NCBI GenBank assembly: GCA_947034885.2
Contig: OX344752.2
Span: 7,316,001-7,380,000, forward strand
Source: Thuidium tamariscinum
Taxonomy: Eukaryota; Streptophyta; Bryopsida; Hypnales; Thuidiaceae
DNA: 64,000 nt
Reading direction: 5' to 3'
In this document: positions 1 to 13,372 of the stretch, piece after piece
How positions within the stretch are numbered: the stretch's first letter is position 1
How the letters are laid out: the number at the start of each line of letters is the position of its first letter
The notes under the pieces: generated by a model
Databases searched by the model: none
The model's input: the letters and a program-made list of their open reading frames with translations, nothing else
What the model was told of the DNA's origin: nothing
Position numbers and translations under genes: made by a program

Positions 1-2675
1 AAGAACATCAATGAAAACGTGGAAGACCACAAGTCAAGCAGAATCGTCATTGTAGACCACTTCATTCAAAATAATCGCGGAAAATAAGTCCCGCACAAAT
101 CTCCCTCAGCTGTCACGCATTGTACAAAGGAGCTCCTCATTGATAGAAAATCTGCTATGCGAAATTCTATTGAAAAGTGATTAAAAGGCTAATTAAAGAC
201 CAGAACAAACAAAACAGCGGAAATACACATTTTTCGAAAGAAACATGAACAAGAACTGAAATCGCAGTAAGCAATGTTGGCCGACCGAATCGAGGATCGC
301 CATAGCCATGGCCGTTGCCGAAGTTCAAACTCGCCGGACTTCCACATTTGGCGGAACGTCCGAGCACAAGGAACACGACGGGAACACGGAAGGGACACGT
401 AGGGAACATGGAGGGAACGAGAAGGGGAAATCATTTGGTAGAGGGCTCTTAAAGAGACTTATAAGACTATTAGTTGGCCTTTTTGATGGTTTTCAAATGT
501 TTGGAAGTATTTTTCTTTATTTTTCATTTTAAGAAAGATAAGTGCAGAATCTAATATAAGTGAGAATGTAATAGAAGTGGTTTCATATTTTTTGAAGCAT
601 ATATGAATTAGTTATGAATTTTCAAAGAAATTTGTCGTAGAGACCTACTTCTAACTTGTAGCCTTTGCAAAACCCACAAATAGATGGTGTGTAAAAGATA
701 TGGCTTTACCATATACAAGCATTGGCGTATGCCAAAGTAATAGAGAAGGTTCCCAAATGTGACCTTTATTAAAACTTAAATAGAAGCTTTAGTCAATTTA
801 GATTTTAAAGTTTTTACTATATGTAAGAAGGTAGTTGGGCTGCCAATTTTTATTTTGAAAAAACTTAATGAACATCTATCTATTTAATTGGTGATGAACC
901 CACCATGGCTCTTAAACCAACCTTATTATATTTTGACAAAATCATTAGTCCATCCCTTGATCAGTACATATCCATTTCAAAGCCTCCTAGAAGATGATTC
1001 GAAGAAGAGGGTTGGTTTGATGACATACTACTATAATATTGGCAGGATACAAAATCCTTCATTTGAAGAAGCCCCAATAGGTTAATTTTGGATTCTCTAG
1101 ACTAAAAGTAAAAAAGAAAAAGCCTCCTATTGTTTAGAGTATATTCTAGACCTCCCTTAGCTAATTTGGGGTCTATGGTTGTAAATATGAATTCAAAATT
1201 TGCAACAATAAGAATTGTGTGCAAAAATTAAAAAATTCCTATATTTTCCTTCAAAATATATCCACCTTCCTCAGCCTATTTCAAATAGAAGATTTAGTTT
1301 TCTCTTTAATATTGGACTTGCAAACCTTTACTTCTATGAACCTTCTACTAATTTGTCCCACACACAAGCACCAATGAAGGTGTAAATATTCTCACTTCTA
1401 TCATATTTCAAAAATTATAATAAAAGATGCATTTTTTTATACTTTGAATGTATTTGCATTCATTCATTGTTCAAAATTTGAATGTGACAAGTATATCAAA
1501 ATTTGAATGTGAGAAGAATTTTAAATTTTATTTAGTAAATGTAGTCTAATAGAAAAGGGAGGAAAAAAAATCTTTTTTGAATGAAGGGAGTAATAGGGAT
1601 GGAAAGAAACATATTATTGGACATTTCTACTCTTTACTCTACACAAATTAACTACAATAGATCTAGAAAATCTTTTTCAGTTTGTATTTTTAGCAATATT
1701 GAAAATATAAGGTTTAAGCTAATGTAATTATAAATACAAAATAGTTAAAATAATTCTATATTTTTCGAAGGTATTCAAAATAATATGCTAACAATATCAA
1801 TTGTTAAATTTCAAAAACTAACATATATGTAAATTTGTAAAATTTTGTAGGATCCAATTTTGTCAATTTTTGTTTTCTACTCCTTTTGTTTGAAAATGTA
1901 TACAAATTTGCAAGTGCTTTTTTTTCCTCATTTTTTAAAATAAAAGAATACTAAGTTTGCTTTAGGTTCCCAAATAATATTTTTGGAGGGGGTAAATGAG
2001 CATTAATCATTTTCTTATAATTTTACATCCCCCAAAGTTGCATTTTTTGCCTATAAAGTTGATCACCAAAAATTGTTATAATCTAAGGATTCCATGGTCA
2101 ATATTTTCTACAATTAATTCAATGCATACAAGACAAAGTAGTATTTACTTTTATACAGGTATAATTAAAAATTTAAACACATCTATATGTGAAGAAATTA
2201 AAGCAAGACAATTCATTGAAAATCTCCATTGTCAAAAATTTATTAGGCCTTGAGGGTCAAAAGGCTAAACCAAACTATGATGCATAATAGACAAAACGTA
2301 GAACTAGATAATCAAGGAATGAAATGATATGTAGGAATTAAATACAAGATGAATCAAAACAAAAATTGATAGGCTAATTGCAATTGGAGACTAAATAGTA
2401 AGAACACATGGACATTGGTTCTAAAGGTCAAACATGATAGGAAACTAGATTTGAAAGAACAACTTCATTCTTGGATTACATAGATGGAGTGAATGGGCAC
2501 AAGTTCAAATCTCCATCATTTTGATTTGAGATCTAGAAGATGCCCTACCTTCTTTTCTATTTCTTGAAGCTTTGATTTTCACGCTACAATTCAATTGCAA
2601 GAATTTGAATTTGGTAGTATTCATTGTTTCTAGTGATTTTTTTTATCTTTTTACTTTTATCCAAAAATTGTCAAT
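1..2675. other. Left flank, no gene recognised
   Basis: Bases 1-430 are richer in GC than what follows and could be the edge of a gene lying to the left, but no reading frame there resembles a known protein. The open frame at 308-532 (+) is short and of low complexity. From about 530 the DNA is AT-rich with homopolymer runs and no coding signal. The last few hundred bases should hold the promoter and leader of the small gene that starts at 2676. Confidence 0.5.
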
Positions 2676-4762
2676 ATGTCAGGAGTTGGCAAGGACTCAG
2701 TGCAGGTAATCAAATTTGTGAAATGAGTCACTTGTCAATTTGATTGATATGCATCAAATGGAGTTTTGAGTTTATGATTTTAATTTGGGATTATAGTTGA
2801 TGTTTTAGAGCTTTTAATTACTTGTTGTTTTGCAGAAGGATTGTGACTCTTGTGGAGACAAGGATCATGCCCAACAAGTGAGTCACTCTTGTTAATATTT
2901 GTTACTTTGATATCAAATGCAATATTGGATTATGCTATGATGCAATGATATAATGTGACAAATTGATTGCAAAGATGATTGAAAGCAAACTCTCCTTAAA
3001 GCATTTGTATTCTTGAAGTATATAAAGAAAATATCCTAGTTGCCAAATTGGGTAAAGTTTTGTCTTATGAAGACAATGGCTTATTAGCCAAAGAACTTGT
3101 TATTGAGTTTAATTTTGCAAAATAAGATTCCCATTCATAGTAATTTAGGACATACTCAATAAAAGTCCTTTTTTTTTATGACATTACCAAATTTCATGGG
3201 CACATTTTTCAACATGAAAAATTTCATTACTTCAAACATAAGAAGTTCATAGTGTCAAGAACTATAAAAAAAATTAAAGGGAACAAATTTGAGGTTCAAC
3301 TAATAATGTGAGGTTTTAATTGGGTAACTCAAAAGTACACTAGTCCCTAGTTATAGGACTTTACCATTGGCATCAATTTCACGGAATTCCACCAATATAC
3401 CAAATATGACCATTTTCTAAAAATATATATATATTTTTTTATAGAATGATTTGAGAGTCAATCTACATTATGTGATATCTCTTGTGTCTCATGCCAAAGT
3501 CTCATGTCTCACTTGAGTTTGATGACTACAAGAATTATAGCTAGACATTAATAGTAGAGATGAAATTTCATCTAATACTTTTTGGGTGTTTGGAATGTGT
3601 TCTATGTGATAATTCATAATTTGATGAAAAATGATTACAAAATTTGCACAATATGGTAGAAATTCTATGAAGAATTAGACTTGGATTAGGTTGACACTTA
3701 ACATTAGGGAGGTTTATTACATTAGGAAGGGTCATTTGCATTCATGACATGTGTATGCTAGCCAAGCCAAGCAATGAATATTACTAGTCAATCTAGGGTG
3801 CCATTTTATTTAAAGTTCTACTATGGAGTGAATGGAAGTCTTTTGTTCCATGGATGAAGAAGCCAAATGTTTCATTCTCAAAATGATAGAATCAATCTAA
3901 CTCCATGAGGGTTCTATGAAATTAGGTTTTTAATTAGCTAGTTTCCAATGAACAAGAATAATATGAGACAATAGGAAATAGTAAGTTCTCCCTATACAAC
4001 TTCTTCATCTACATTTGGTTTTTTCATCCATAGGACATAGACAAAACCTCATTTGTTCTTTGGAGATAGATCTTAAAATGCACACATGTCCCATGTCTTA
4101 CATGACCCTTGTTTTTCACAATTTTGAAAAAATTATACATATAAATAAATGATTCCAAAAAAAACATTGGGTAATGTTTGTGTATCCATATCCATATTGT
4201 ATATCAATATTGTATTGTGGTATGAGACAAGTAATAAGTCATATGGTTGATAAATTTTTGGGTGATAAAGTAGCTAACCTCTTTCCGATCACCCTCCATT
4301 TTTAGAATCTAGGTTGTTCTATTTTTGAGGATAGGAGGTGGGAGTAAGTGTTCCATTATGATGCATTACGAGTCTCATGATTTTCCAACCTATGGTCAAA
4401 ATTAGACATACATACTATATATCATGAATAGATTTAATAGAATTTCAACAAAAAAATCACAATAATTTTGGTTTTTGTTAAAAAAATATGAAATTTTTTC
4501 AAAATCCATCTTAAATCTATTTCCTCACAGAGGGACACCTCCCCCCCCCCCCCCCCCCCAACTCAACCAAGAGCTATGTTGAATTCCTTAAGTGGTTGGA
4601 AATGGGTTCTAAGCTTCTAATAGAAATGAACTATATTGGTGGTATTGGTTGCAGGCCAGCAAGGGTGACAATTGGGACAAGACCAAAGCCACAGATGCAA
4701 CCAAGGCTTCAGGAGATGGCATCTTGAAGAAGTCCGGTGACACTCACACCGGTATTCACTAA
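2676..4762 (+). CDS. Small hydrophilic 59-residue protein, three exons, unknown function
   Basis: Exons are 2676-2705, 2836-2877 and 4655-4762; every intron is GT-AG and falls between codons. The product starts MSGVGKDSVQ, continues KDCDSCGDKDHAQQ and ends KKSGDTHTGIH before a TAA stop. It contains 10 Asp, 9 Lys and 8 Gly in 59 residues, one CxxC pair (Cys13, Cys16), and no Glu, Arg, Pro, Phe or Tyr. There is no signal peptide or membrane segment. This composition fits the hydrophilin or LEA-like class of stress proteins, but that is an inference from composition only; two cysteines are too few for a plant metallothionein. The second intron is 1777 bp and carries a decayed MITE at 4277-4607. 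I recognise no homologue. The three good splice junctions with a continuous frame are the argument that the gene is real. Confidence 0.6.
4277..4607 (+). mobile_element. MITE family A, decayed copy in an intron
   Basis: The right end carries TGGTTGGAAATGGGT and the left end is a diverged inverted version (ACCTCTTTCCGATCACC). Internal blocks around 4440-4500 match the copies at 39197 and, inverted, at 40482. It lies in intron 2 of the small hydrophilic-protein gene and includes a run of about 19 C at 4541-4559. It is the most diverged of the four copies. Confidence 0.55.
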
Positions 4763-6889
4763 TCCGCAAAACAACATCCCTAATTAATTCCGTGAATGTT
4801 GTCCCCTAAATTTTGGAATAACTTAACCCCTGAGCACCCAAGCACCTCAAATGTGGCCTCTCTTTCCCTTGCAATGGAAATTGTCCATGTCTTTCAAAAA
4901 AAAATGTAGCCTCTCCAATTTGCCTTGTGTTGACTTTTATAATCTTTTCAATAGTCCAGTCAAATCATTTTCCCATTTCTTTGTTGCTCTAAGGCTATCT
5001 TCACTACCAATTGATACAGTTAGATTTTGTGGATCTTGTTTGTAATGATAGTTTGATTGAAATGAGTGCAAGAGGGTCTAGATTTTGGTGAACATGATCT
5101 GGGCAGTGGGCACTCAAGGTTTAAGGTACTTGTCTAGCAGCCCCAACATCTGAAACTTGTTGAAATCTTATGACAACAGTGATGCAGCGCTAAATGAATG
5201 CTCCATCAAAGGGCCCATTAAAAGTGAACTGTAAGTACTAATTTGAACATGAAAAGCTATCGTGGGTTGTCCCAATCACTTGTAGCATAAATTTGCCATC
5301 CTTTTTTCCACATAGATTAGTGCACCGACCTTACATCCCAGGCTGATACGTCTGTGAAATTAGTGCATTTTATGGAACATGGAGGAATTCTTTCCAAAAC
5401 ATGGAGTTGTACTAAATCATCAACATTTTCTGAGGGATGGTAAACAGATTCGGGCTCTGAAGGAGTCTTCCAAAATGCAGAAGATTGCAGAGGTTGCAAA
5501 GATTGTGGAGACTATGTTCATGCTAGGAAAACCTAGAATAAGACCTTGCCACTACCTTGCATTGTGGTGGACTTGTTAACACAGTAACCCCCAAAACTAT
5601 AAATTATGTATATGTATCTATAGATTGCATTCTCCAAGGCTAATCGAAAAGTCAATTACCTGTCAAATGGGTGTGATCTTTTTATGGCTTGTGTGCACTT
5701 GTTCCTGTTGTGGTAAGAGGCCAGGTGACCATGATAACTGCCTGAAAAGTGAATGTCAAGAATAGCATTTTTTTAGATACTATAAGAGGGCCACATGTAG
5801 TTGGCTCAAGTATGTGGGCTAATAATCTTCTGCTGGTTCAAAGAAAATAGCCAATGAAAAAGGTTCTTATTGTGATGTTTTCTCACAATAGCTCAAACCT
5901 ATGTGAACTCAAATTGAAAAGGTTACAGCTTTTTCCACAGGACCTTAATTTTCTTGTTATACCTAGGAACCAACAACATTAGTATTCAACATTTTCAAAA
6001 TAGAAAGATTTCAAAGGTACCCACAGATTGAGAAACTAAGGTGGGTACACCCAAAAGCACCACAAATTGGTATTGTGCCTAGTTACTATTATCAGGTTAC
6101 TCAAATTTTAATAGTCTTGTTGGCAAGTGAAAGCACATTCTAATGCACCAAAAAACACAGCATTTGGATACAGTATGCAAAAGTTATTAAGGGTCAAAGT
6201 TTGTTACTGAAAGTACCGTCTGTGTAGATGACTGATTTTGGAAATGTACAGATGGTGCTTTAAGGTACTCCTAAACTCATCCAACTCAATCTTACATGCA
6301 ATTGTAAGAGGCCCCAAGTTGAATTTTTGTCAGATTATGAACTTGGGAACCAACGTAGCAAGCCAAGGTCTGGGAACGATGGAATTATTACTCTCAGCCC
6401 TCTTTTTCAGCAGCAGTGGATGAAAGTCACATGAGACAAATCGGTACACGACACAGTTCACAAAATTTCACGACGCAGCAAGGCAGTGATCAGCAAAAAT
6501 ATGAAAGTGGGTTCTTCAAACTTGCATTACCAATTTCACTACTATTACACGAACGAAGTACCTTGACATACCTAACCAAGGCAAACTTAGTAATCTGGTC
6601 TTATAAGAGGAATACGTATATTTAATTTGTCGTGAAATCACGTATAATAATGATCAGAATGGCATTTGACCTTCAGCCTAGCTCTCTAATCAGTCAAGCC
6701 ACTTGTGAAGCTACCAAATAAATCTACTGACAATAAATTATGCTCAAATGGGGAAGTATTAGGATGAATCTCAAGTCATCTTGTTTGTCTTCTCACCTGC
6801 AAAACGGACAAGCCTTTCTAATTATGCAGAACGAAATTTTGATCAGAGAGGAGATACTTGAAAAACTCACGTAAGAAGGTGTAAAAGCA
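4763..6889. other. Intergenic between convergent genes, no further gene seen
   Basis: This stretch separates the 3' end of the small gene (+) from the 3' end of the TBC gene (-), so it should hold both 3' untranslated regions. Base composition is less AT-rich than the repeats elsewhere. Short open frames at 4851-5045, 5317-5579 and 6238-6625 show no recognisable domain. The block near 6030-6220 resembles sequence at 28290-28430 and 29560, so part of it is a dispersed repeat. Confidence 0.45.
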
Positions 6890-9800
6890 TCATTTTACGT
6901 AACATTTGCCACGAGAAACAAGGTATGGAGAGGAAAATACACTGACCCTGCGAAGGTATTTACTGTGAAGCTTCAAAGCTGCTTTGCATGCTTTCTTGGG
7001 ATCAACCTTCCCAGTGATGTCATTCAGCAACTGCAAAATCAGTAGAAGTGAAAAACCGCAGGAGTCATGTAGGTGATATTGACCAGTTTTAGTACTGAAA
7101 TATCCAGATAAAAAAGAGGGAGAATAAGCTAGTTTTGCTCCAAATTTGGGAGTGCTGTACTCACCCATAGGTGCATAAATGGGTGAAAGTAGGCACTTCA
7201 ATATCAATAGAAGTTGAAATCAATCTTCGGTTGCAAATGTATCAACAGAAAGAAGAAACCATGCCCTACATTCTATAAGGGTTAAATATACATGTTTAGG
7301 AAGCAAAATTGATGATATTATTTACTTCCAAAAAAGAGGAAACCCTACTTTGGATTGGGCACTCGGGAGTTAACATGAGATTAATGAGCACTGACCTTCA
7401 ACACTTCGTCTAATCCTTGAGTCTCTTTGAGTAGTCGGTGACGCTGCATTTCGAATATAGCCACTGCACAGAACAGGGATAAGGGAGCATTTCCGCCTGG
7501 CATTCTCGAGGCTCCATATTTCTCATTCTGCGCTTCGTACTTCCCTCTCCCTTTGAACTTGCGTCTGAAACTCCAGCTTCTAGTGGTGCTCACTTCTTGT
7601 ATTGACAAAGGAGTATACTCCAACGCCCACATCATCTGAAAAAAAAGAGCAGAGAGAAACAGTGAATACAAGTCTATAAACCACGTACTTTGAATCTTAC
7701 CAAAGGTGCTAAAGAACAGATACACGAGAAAAAAATACAACTGTGCATGTCAATGATCTAAGTTCGGAGTATTCCTACTTGGGATGTAGCTCGTAGGACC
7801 AAGTTCTTTGGACTTACGATCCTGTTTCATTTGGGATTAGCGAGAAAAAACGAAATTGAGACATGATTAGTGAACCGTACCTCCCATAAGTAAAGAGTGT
7901 CAACGAAAGAAAACTCTCGCCGAAAAAGAACCATGATCATGCGAAAAGCAAAAATGTAATTTCCTCCTCCTATTGAATCTGCCACACATTTACAAAGTCG
8001 AAAAACACATTCTTTTTAGTCCACGTCGACTTCATGTCATCCTTCTTTCTAATTGGTTATGACAGCGCTTAATAGTCATCGCTGAGAGACCTACTGATAC
8101 CTGCTTACATAAAAACTTCCCAAACAAAGACTCCTTTGCAAGGCATCAATCAACTCCATTTAACCTTAAGAGCCCAAGTTAAAATTAAAAAAATCACTGG
8201 TGAAGCTAATAGTTGATTAAACAAACTTTCAAACCATGTTTCTATCGCTAAAACATGTAGTGCACGATTTCTTCTGCTTTCTATTGGTTCATTTTGTTCC
8301 CATGCTTGAAGCTTCCTAAAGTTCAACTCCTGTTGATATGGAAGTCAACACTTTGGGCCATTTGGGCCATTTAACCCTGAAACGTCTCAATCCTTTTTAG
8401 AATTTTTGCACATTTTCGCTTATGGCTTTGTACAGATATATCATTTACCAGAATTTAATGAATTTGGTCATTAAGGAAGGTTGTCTTTTCTAGATTCAAG
8501 TGTTACATTTGATAAATGCGAAGTTAATTGGATGAAACAGTGCCTTGAAGCCCTCTGTTCATCGTCCAGAATATAGACGTCGGAGCGCTTCAGGGTTAAC
8601 AGTTACAGTGAACTGCTCAAAAAATAATTTAGATGCAACGTGGTGACGAGAGAACCAACACATGTCCTCACGAAACGAACGAAACACTCGTCTCGAACTG
8701 CTTTAAGTATACTGTCATGCGTTGCTTCAAACTAATGCAAGAGAATAAATAATAATAATAATGCAAGAGAATAAATATTATCAAAGTATTCTAACCTCAA
8801 TCTAAGGAAGCAGCAGAAGAGAAAATTGCCGTACCAATATGTTGGTGAAGCTTGGGATCTAAAACCTTCAATAGAGTTGCCAATACGCTTAGTTGTTTTT
8901 GAACACCAACTTCTTTATCTGTACAACTGAAATTGTCGCGCTTTGCACACAATATGACATAAAAATCAGTTGGACGTATGCTCCAGTGCCGTTCGCCGAT
9001 CAGATTGCAGAACATGTAGACATCCTCACAACAGTGCATTTAATTCTGTCCATTGCAGAAGGAAGTGTATTGTGTGCAAGGTCTGAGGATAGCAATGTAC
9101 CACACGGCTCATGATGCGCTCGAAACACCAAAACGCATCAGCTTCATCAGAGAACATCAAAGCTAGCGGAGAACAGAAGTCGCTCATGCCTGAAACAAGT
9201 TAACAACAAGCTCAATCATAAAGTGCGCAGACATTCTAGAAAACACTAGAAATGCCTCAAAATCAGGGTTCTTGCATCCAGTCACCGTCACACCCCTAAG
9301 TGTGCTTGCGACACAAGTAATTTTTCAAGACGGTTTCCAGAAAAATTAGACTGTTTCAGGAACTCTTGCTCAGTGTCGTACAGAGAATCTTCGCCGTGAT
9401 TCATGATCACAGAGGTCATACCAAAGGCTCCCCGTGATACACAAGGAGGCTTGCATATGATCATTGAGAATTCAAAGAGACCTTCCCGTGAGTCATGGCA
9501 AAGGTTCTCTTCATGATGATATCTAAAAGTTCCTGAAACAATAAAATTGTACTAAAAACCCTCTTTTCTGTATCAAATGTTGTACGAAAATTAACTCAGT
9601 TCCGAGGACCAGCCAATGGTCAAGGACAGTATGTCATTTCCCGCAATAAGAATGAAGAGATTTAAGTTCTCACCTTGGCAGTATCCGATAGCAGGATCCA
9701 ACCAACAATAGACAGCTAGAATGTCCCACAGTTTTGACATATGCTCCTGGGATGCATAAAATTGCAGCATCCTGTCTGTGCGGACTACATCCAACCCTGC

Positions 9801-12103
9801 ATACAGCCGCAGCTCTAAAATTCAGACATTTTTTTAACGAGGTAAGGAGGGAAAATAAACCCCAAAAAAACAGTCAAAATTGCATTCCACAGCATCTTGT
9901 GAGCATCAGAGACTCTCAAAGGAAACCCCAAAAGGAGATGTGGTTCAACTGGCAGACACTTCAGGCTCCTATAATCTAGCGCAAGCTAATTTCACTAGCT
10001 GGAAGGGCATCGTTACAAACCAATCTGATGAAGATTCAATCTCCACTGTATCGCCTTCTCATCTTGCTTTTCAAAAGGAGGCTTTGAAGTCTCTTGATGT
10101 GCTCCATTTACGAGTCCATTTCCTGTCAATGCATCACGTATATCCCGTATAAATCAAAATTCATACAAACGAAGGCACTACAAGCCAAAAGAATTTGCGC
10201 TTGGAAGAGTTTGACAATAGGTACCATTTCGGTAGCTCCTGCTCTCGTCCGCACCCGAAATTTCTCCACCATGATACTCCTCGACTGGACTGCCATCTTC
10301 ATTAATTCGCGGCGCAGTTGCAATCTGACCACTGCCAATCATATCATCCATGGCCCGACATTCGGTTTTGAGCTTGGCATACTGCTCTCTGTATAAAAGA
10401 AACGCTCTCATCAGCTTAAAACCAGAATGCCCGGTTACAAAAACGCCCCGGGAATCAATAATTGCATTCACAATTTCACATTGAGAATATGAGCTCAATT
10501 CCCAATCAATGCTTCAAAAAATACCTAGTTGCAAGATACTGAATTTGCGCTTCTAATGAGCAATACTAGCCTCCAAACTCATAGTATCGTGATCATAGCA
10601 ACCATTTAAAGGTGCAAAGCAAATAAGATAGCAGTCTGTAGAGAGCCAACAGGTTCTGTTTCTGAGGTTTCTTGCTCATATCTGGGTCAAATCTTGGAAG
10701 GGATAGCTTGTTAATAAGATTTGAATGACTTCTAACCAGTCACTACCCATGTTCTGAATTTCAGTATTCTGGTCGCAGAGACTGATTGAAGCTCGATGGC
10801 TAGGGTTCAAATGAAGCTAGCAAGGCTTTTATACCCGGTGTTCCGCTCTAAGAGAAATTTGAACGAATAAGGCAGTACAGGGTTAATTTTTCCGGCTAAA
10901 TACAGAATAGCACAATGCAAACTGGTACAACAATCGCCAAAGCAGCAGAAGAGAATCCTAGTATGATAAACCTTCACCCAACATGGAACATACGCATAAT
11001 GTATCCTTTCAGGAAGTTGAAAATTACCTGCGAGCTGATCGGATGGCATCCCGTTCTTGTGCTGTGCTGTGCGGACCATAACAACCCACCAGAAACTCCC
11101 ACACTTCCGCCCGTATGGATGGATCCACACCCTGTGGACAAGATTACAGAAAACTAAGCCCTAGAACCAAATGGAGGCTCCTAGGCCTCAACAACGTAGA
11201 ACTAAAACAGATTCGTAAAGCAGCTTGAACCTAAACCTCCAAGTTCTTTAAACCCTTCCTTTCCAGGAGTTCATGAAAAAACCCTCACCCCTCGCCGAAT
11301 GCGCTTGAGAACCTTGTCCAGTTTCAGCTGACCCTGCTCGTTGAAAGCTCCGTACCATGCCCTAGGGCTTAGCGTCTTCCCGGCCTGCCATCCCAGTGAA
11401 GCAGATCCATCCCCTCAATCACCAGAATCTCGACACACAAGGCAATCTCACGGGCAAAAAATCACAAACAAGTGGAAATAGAGTTGCGCAGTTTCTGCAG
11501 AATCTGCCCAGCAAGAACATGTCGAAGAAGAGTAGAGACGTCTCCGGAAAACCTCACACTCAAATGGTTGAATAGATATTTTTGACCTAGAATTTGGAAA
11601 ACATTCGCTCTCAGAGTACGAAATATCAACACATGGATTCCACGGCATCTCTGAACCCTCGATATCACAGCAACTCATGGATTCAAAAAACAATAAATTA
11701 CTCGCAAACGATCTTTCATTTTCGTTACCCTAACGGATCATCCTGCTCAAAAGATACGAGATTGATTACTGCATAGCAACGAGGAAACGACAATGCAAAT
11801 TTCCACTAAAGGACAATGCTGCGAATTTGGTGAACATGACAATCTCTACGGGTCAACACCCCGGTTGATTGCAGCAACCCAACCCGAGACGAAAAGCTCT
11901 TTCTACGGTCAAGCTACAAAAGGGTCCCCGACATGAATGCTATCCCCGCAAGCTTCAAAGCTCGCCAACATAAAGACTCCAAACCCACACCCAAGCGCAG
12001 CTCGAGACCACAACCGCACCTTAACACGAAATCGATGTGGCGTGGAGTCGGTACAATCTGGGCGCAAAGCGTACGGATCTTCGCCCTGCGGATCCCCCGC
12101 CAT
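6890..12103 (-). CDS. Rab GTPase-activating protein with TBC domain
   Basis: The predicted protein speeds GTP hydrolysis on Rab GTPases in vesicle traffic. Exons read on the minus strand are 12103-12020, 11384-11289, 11131-11028, 10388-10225, 10122-10021, 9796-9674, 9189-9101, 8940-8835, 7969-7881, 7635-7396 and 7030-6890; all junctions are GT-AG and all phases close, giving about 445 residues. The N-terminus has the plant-typical CTDSTPHRFRVK followed by AGKTLSPRAW. The TBC domain runs from about residue 61 to 390. Both catalytic fingers are present: the IxxDxxR motif (Ile183, Asp186, Arg189) and YCQG (Gln224). Later blocks include ADAFWCFERIMSR, VGVQKQLSVLATL and FRREFSFVDTLYLWE. It matches the plant family with an MIGSGQI linker before the TBC core. 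The start at 12103 is chosen because the family similarity begins there; the frame stays open to an ATG at 12211. The last exon may instead splice at about 6951, so the C-terminal 20 residues are uncertain. Confidence 0.93.
9382..9510. mobile_element. Small inverted-repeat element in TBC intron (family F)
   Basis: The ends are imperfect 22-bp inverted repeats, AGAGAATCTTCGCCGTGATT on the left and the complement of AGAGAACCTTTGCCATGACT on the right. The element is 129 bp and sits in the intron between exons 9674-9796 and 9101-9189. A relative with the same terminal motif (CTTCGCCATGATTCAT) lies in an intron of the UCH gene at 20260-20399. Confidence 0.5.
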
Positions 12104-13073
12104 CGAAATCCCTTTCTCTTCCCCAATCCTCCCCCTGCAGAAACCCCAGATCCCAAGCTTTCCTACCCTCTTGAATCCACTCGAAGTTCCTCCTAATCTC
12201 CAATCTTGCAAAGCTCTCTGCCCTGCAACTCTCCCCCCTCAGCCCCTCCCCGAGTGACCGAAGCCTCCTACTTCCTGCCTTCAAGTGACTCGAGGAGTGG
12301 GTGTGGCCGCCATAGGTTCCTGTCTATGGCAGGGCAGGAACTTCCAGGTGCCGTAGGGTGTGGGACCAGTGAGAGTCCAGATGAGGGCAGTCCCAGCTCA
12401 ACCTCCCCTCGCCGGCTCAGGCACATGGGACACAGGTCCTACACTGTTGGGATGCTCCCCCTCCACTCCAGACAGGCAGGGAGAGCCCTGCAGTCCTGCA
12501 CGATGCGTGGCGAGATGCTGAACTTCGTGGATGGCGATGGAATTAGAAAGACGGAGGGCAGGCGGGGGAATTGCGCAGGATTCCCTCCGTTGAGGAATAT
12601 AACTCAAGCTCAGTAGGATAAACGGAACACTAGAATTTTGCTAAGGATGTGCAGGAGAGACAGAGCGAAAGAGACGATCAGGCCGAGCGGCAGAGAGGAG
12701 TCGGCGTTCGTCGTGGGTTCAGGGTTCAGGCAGGGCCTCAACTCTCAAGTGCTGGCGAGCGCTGGCAGAGCCCCCGCGGGGACGCAGTGCACGGGCGACG
12801 CTGAGGACACTGAGGTACCGGCCTGTCGCGTCCATCATGTGCCCATCATGTGTCCGAATTGGAAGTTGGTAGGAAAAGGGTGGAAGGGCCTGATTCGCAA
12901 GGCCGGGAGGATGGACTCCCTTATTGACCCAACCAACGGGTAAGTTACAAGCAAAAGTTATCCCCTATTCTCGGCCACGTAAATTTTGCATTTCTTCACC
13001 TCTCTCTCCTAGCTCATTTGGGACCTTTCATTGCAAATCTGAGTTGAGAACTTGCAAATATTGTACGTGTAAA
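12104..13073. promoter_or_regulatory. GC-rich upstream region of the TBC gene
   Basis: About 850 bp of GC-rich DNA precedes the first exon of the TBC gene and should hold its leader and promoter. The plus-strand open frames at 12206-12616 and 12638-12943 are low in complexity and match no domain I know, so I do not call them genes. AT-rich repeat DNA starts at about 12950. Confidence 0.4.
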
Positions 13074-13372
13074 GTAGTATGCTCTAAAAGCGACCATTTA
13101 AGAGCTGATTGCCTTTCTAGGGAAACTACACTCCTTGAATCAATTTTCAGTAAATTTTCATAAGAAGGAAAATGGAATTGGCATCTAACCCAAGTCGTTT
13201 CATCTTTTTTGGACCTGTGTAGAATTAGTTATGAATTTTTAAAGTTCAAACATAGTGGTCACTAAAAGCAACCACTTACTAAAATATACACTTCTAGTAT
13301 ATTGTAGAAACCAAAATGTCTCCCTATGGCATGATCGCTTTTAGAACAGTACTTGCTTCTAGAGCATACTAC
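13074..13372. mobile_element. Palindromic MITE-like element
   Basis: The left end reads GTAGTATGCTCTAAAAGC and the right end is the complement of GTAGTATGCTCTAGAAGC, 17 of 18 positions paired. A second version of the end motif, CTAAAAGCGATCATG, lies inverted just inside the right end at about 13330. The middle carries a block (about 13175-13245) also seen near 41060-41130 and, inverted, near 29300-29370. No clear target-site duplication was found. Confidence 0.5.

Noticed and set aside
308-532. Open frame near the left edge as a gene
   Set aside because: Short, low-complexity, with no splice-consistent extension and no recognised domain.
2676-4762. Metallothionein identity for the small gene
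   Set aside because: Only one CxxC pair in 59 residues; plant metallothioneins have many Cys motifs.
9734-10152. Plus-strand frames within the TBC gene
   Set aside because: They overlap minus-strand exons and introns that assemble into a conserved TBC domain.
12206-12943. GC-rich plus-strand frames upstream of the TBC gene as genes
   Set aside because: No domain, compositionally simple, and positioned where promoter and leader are expected.
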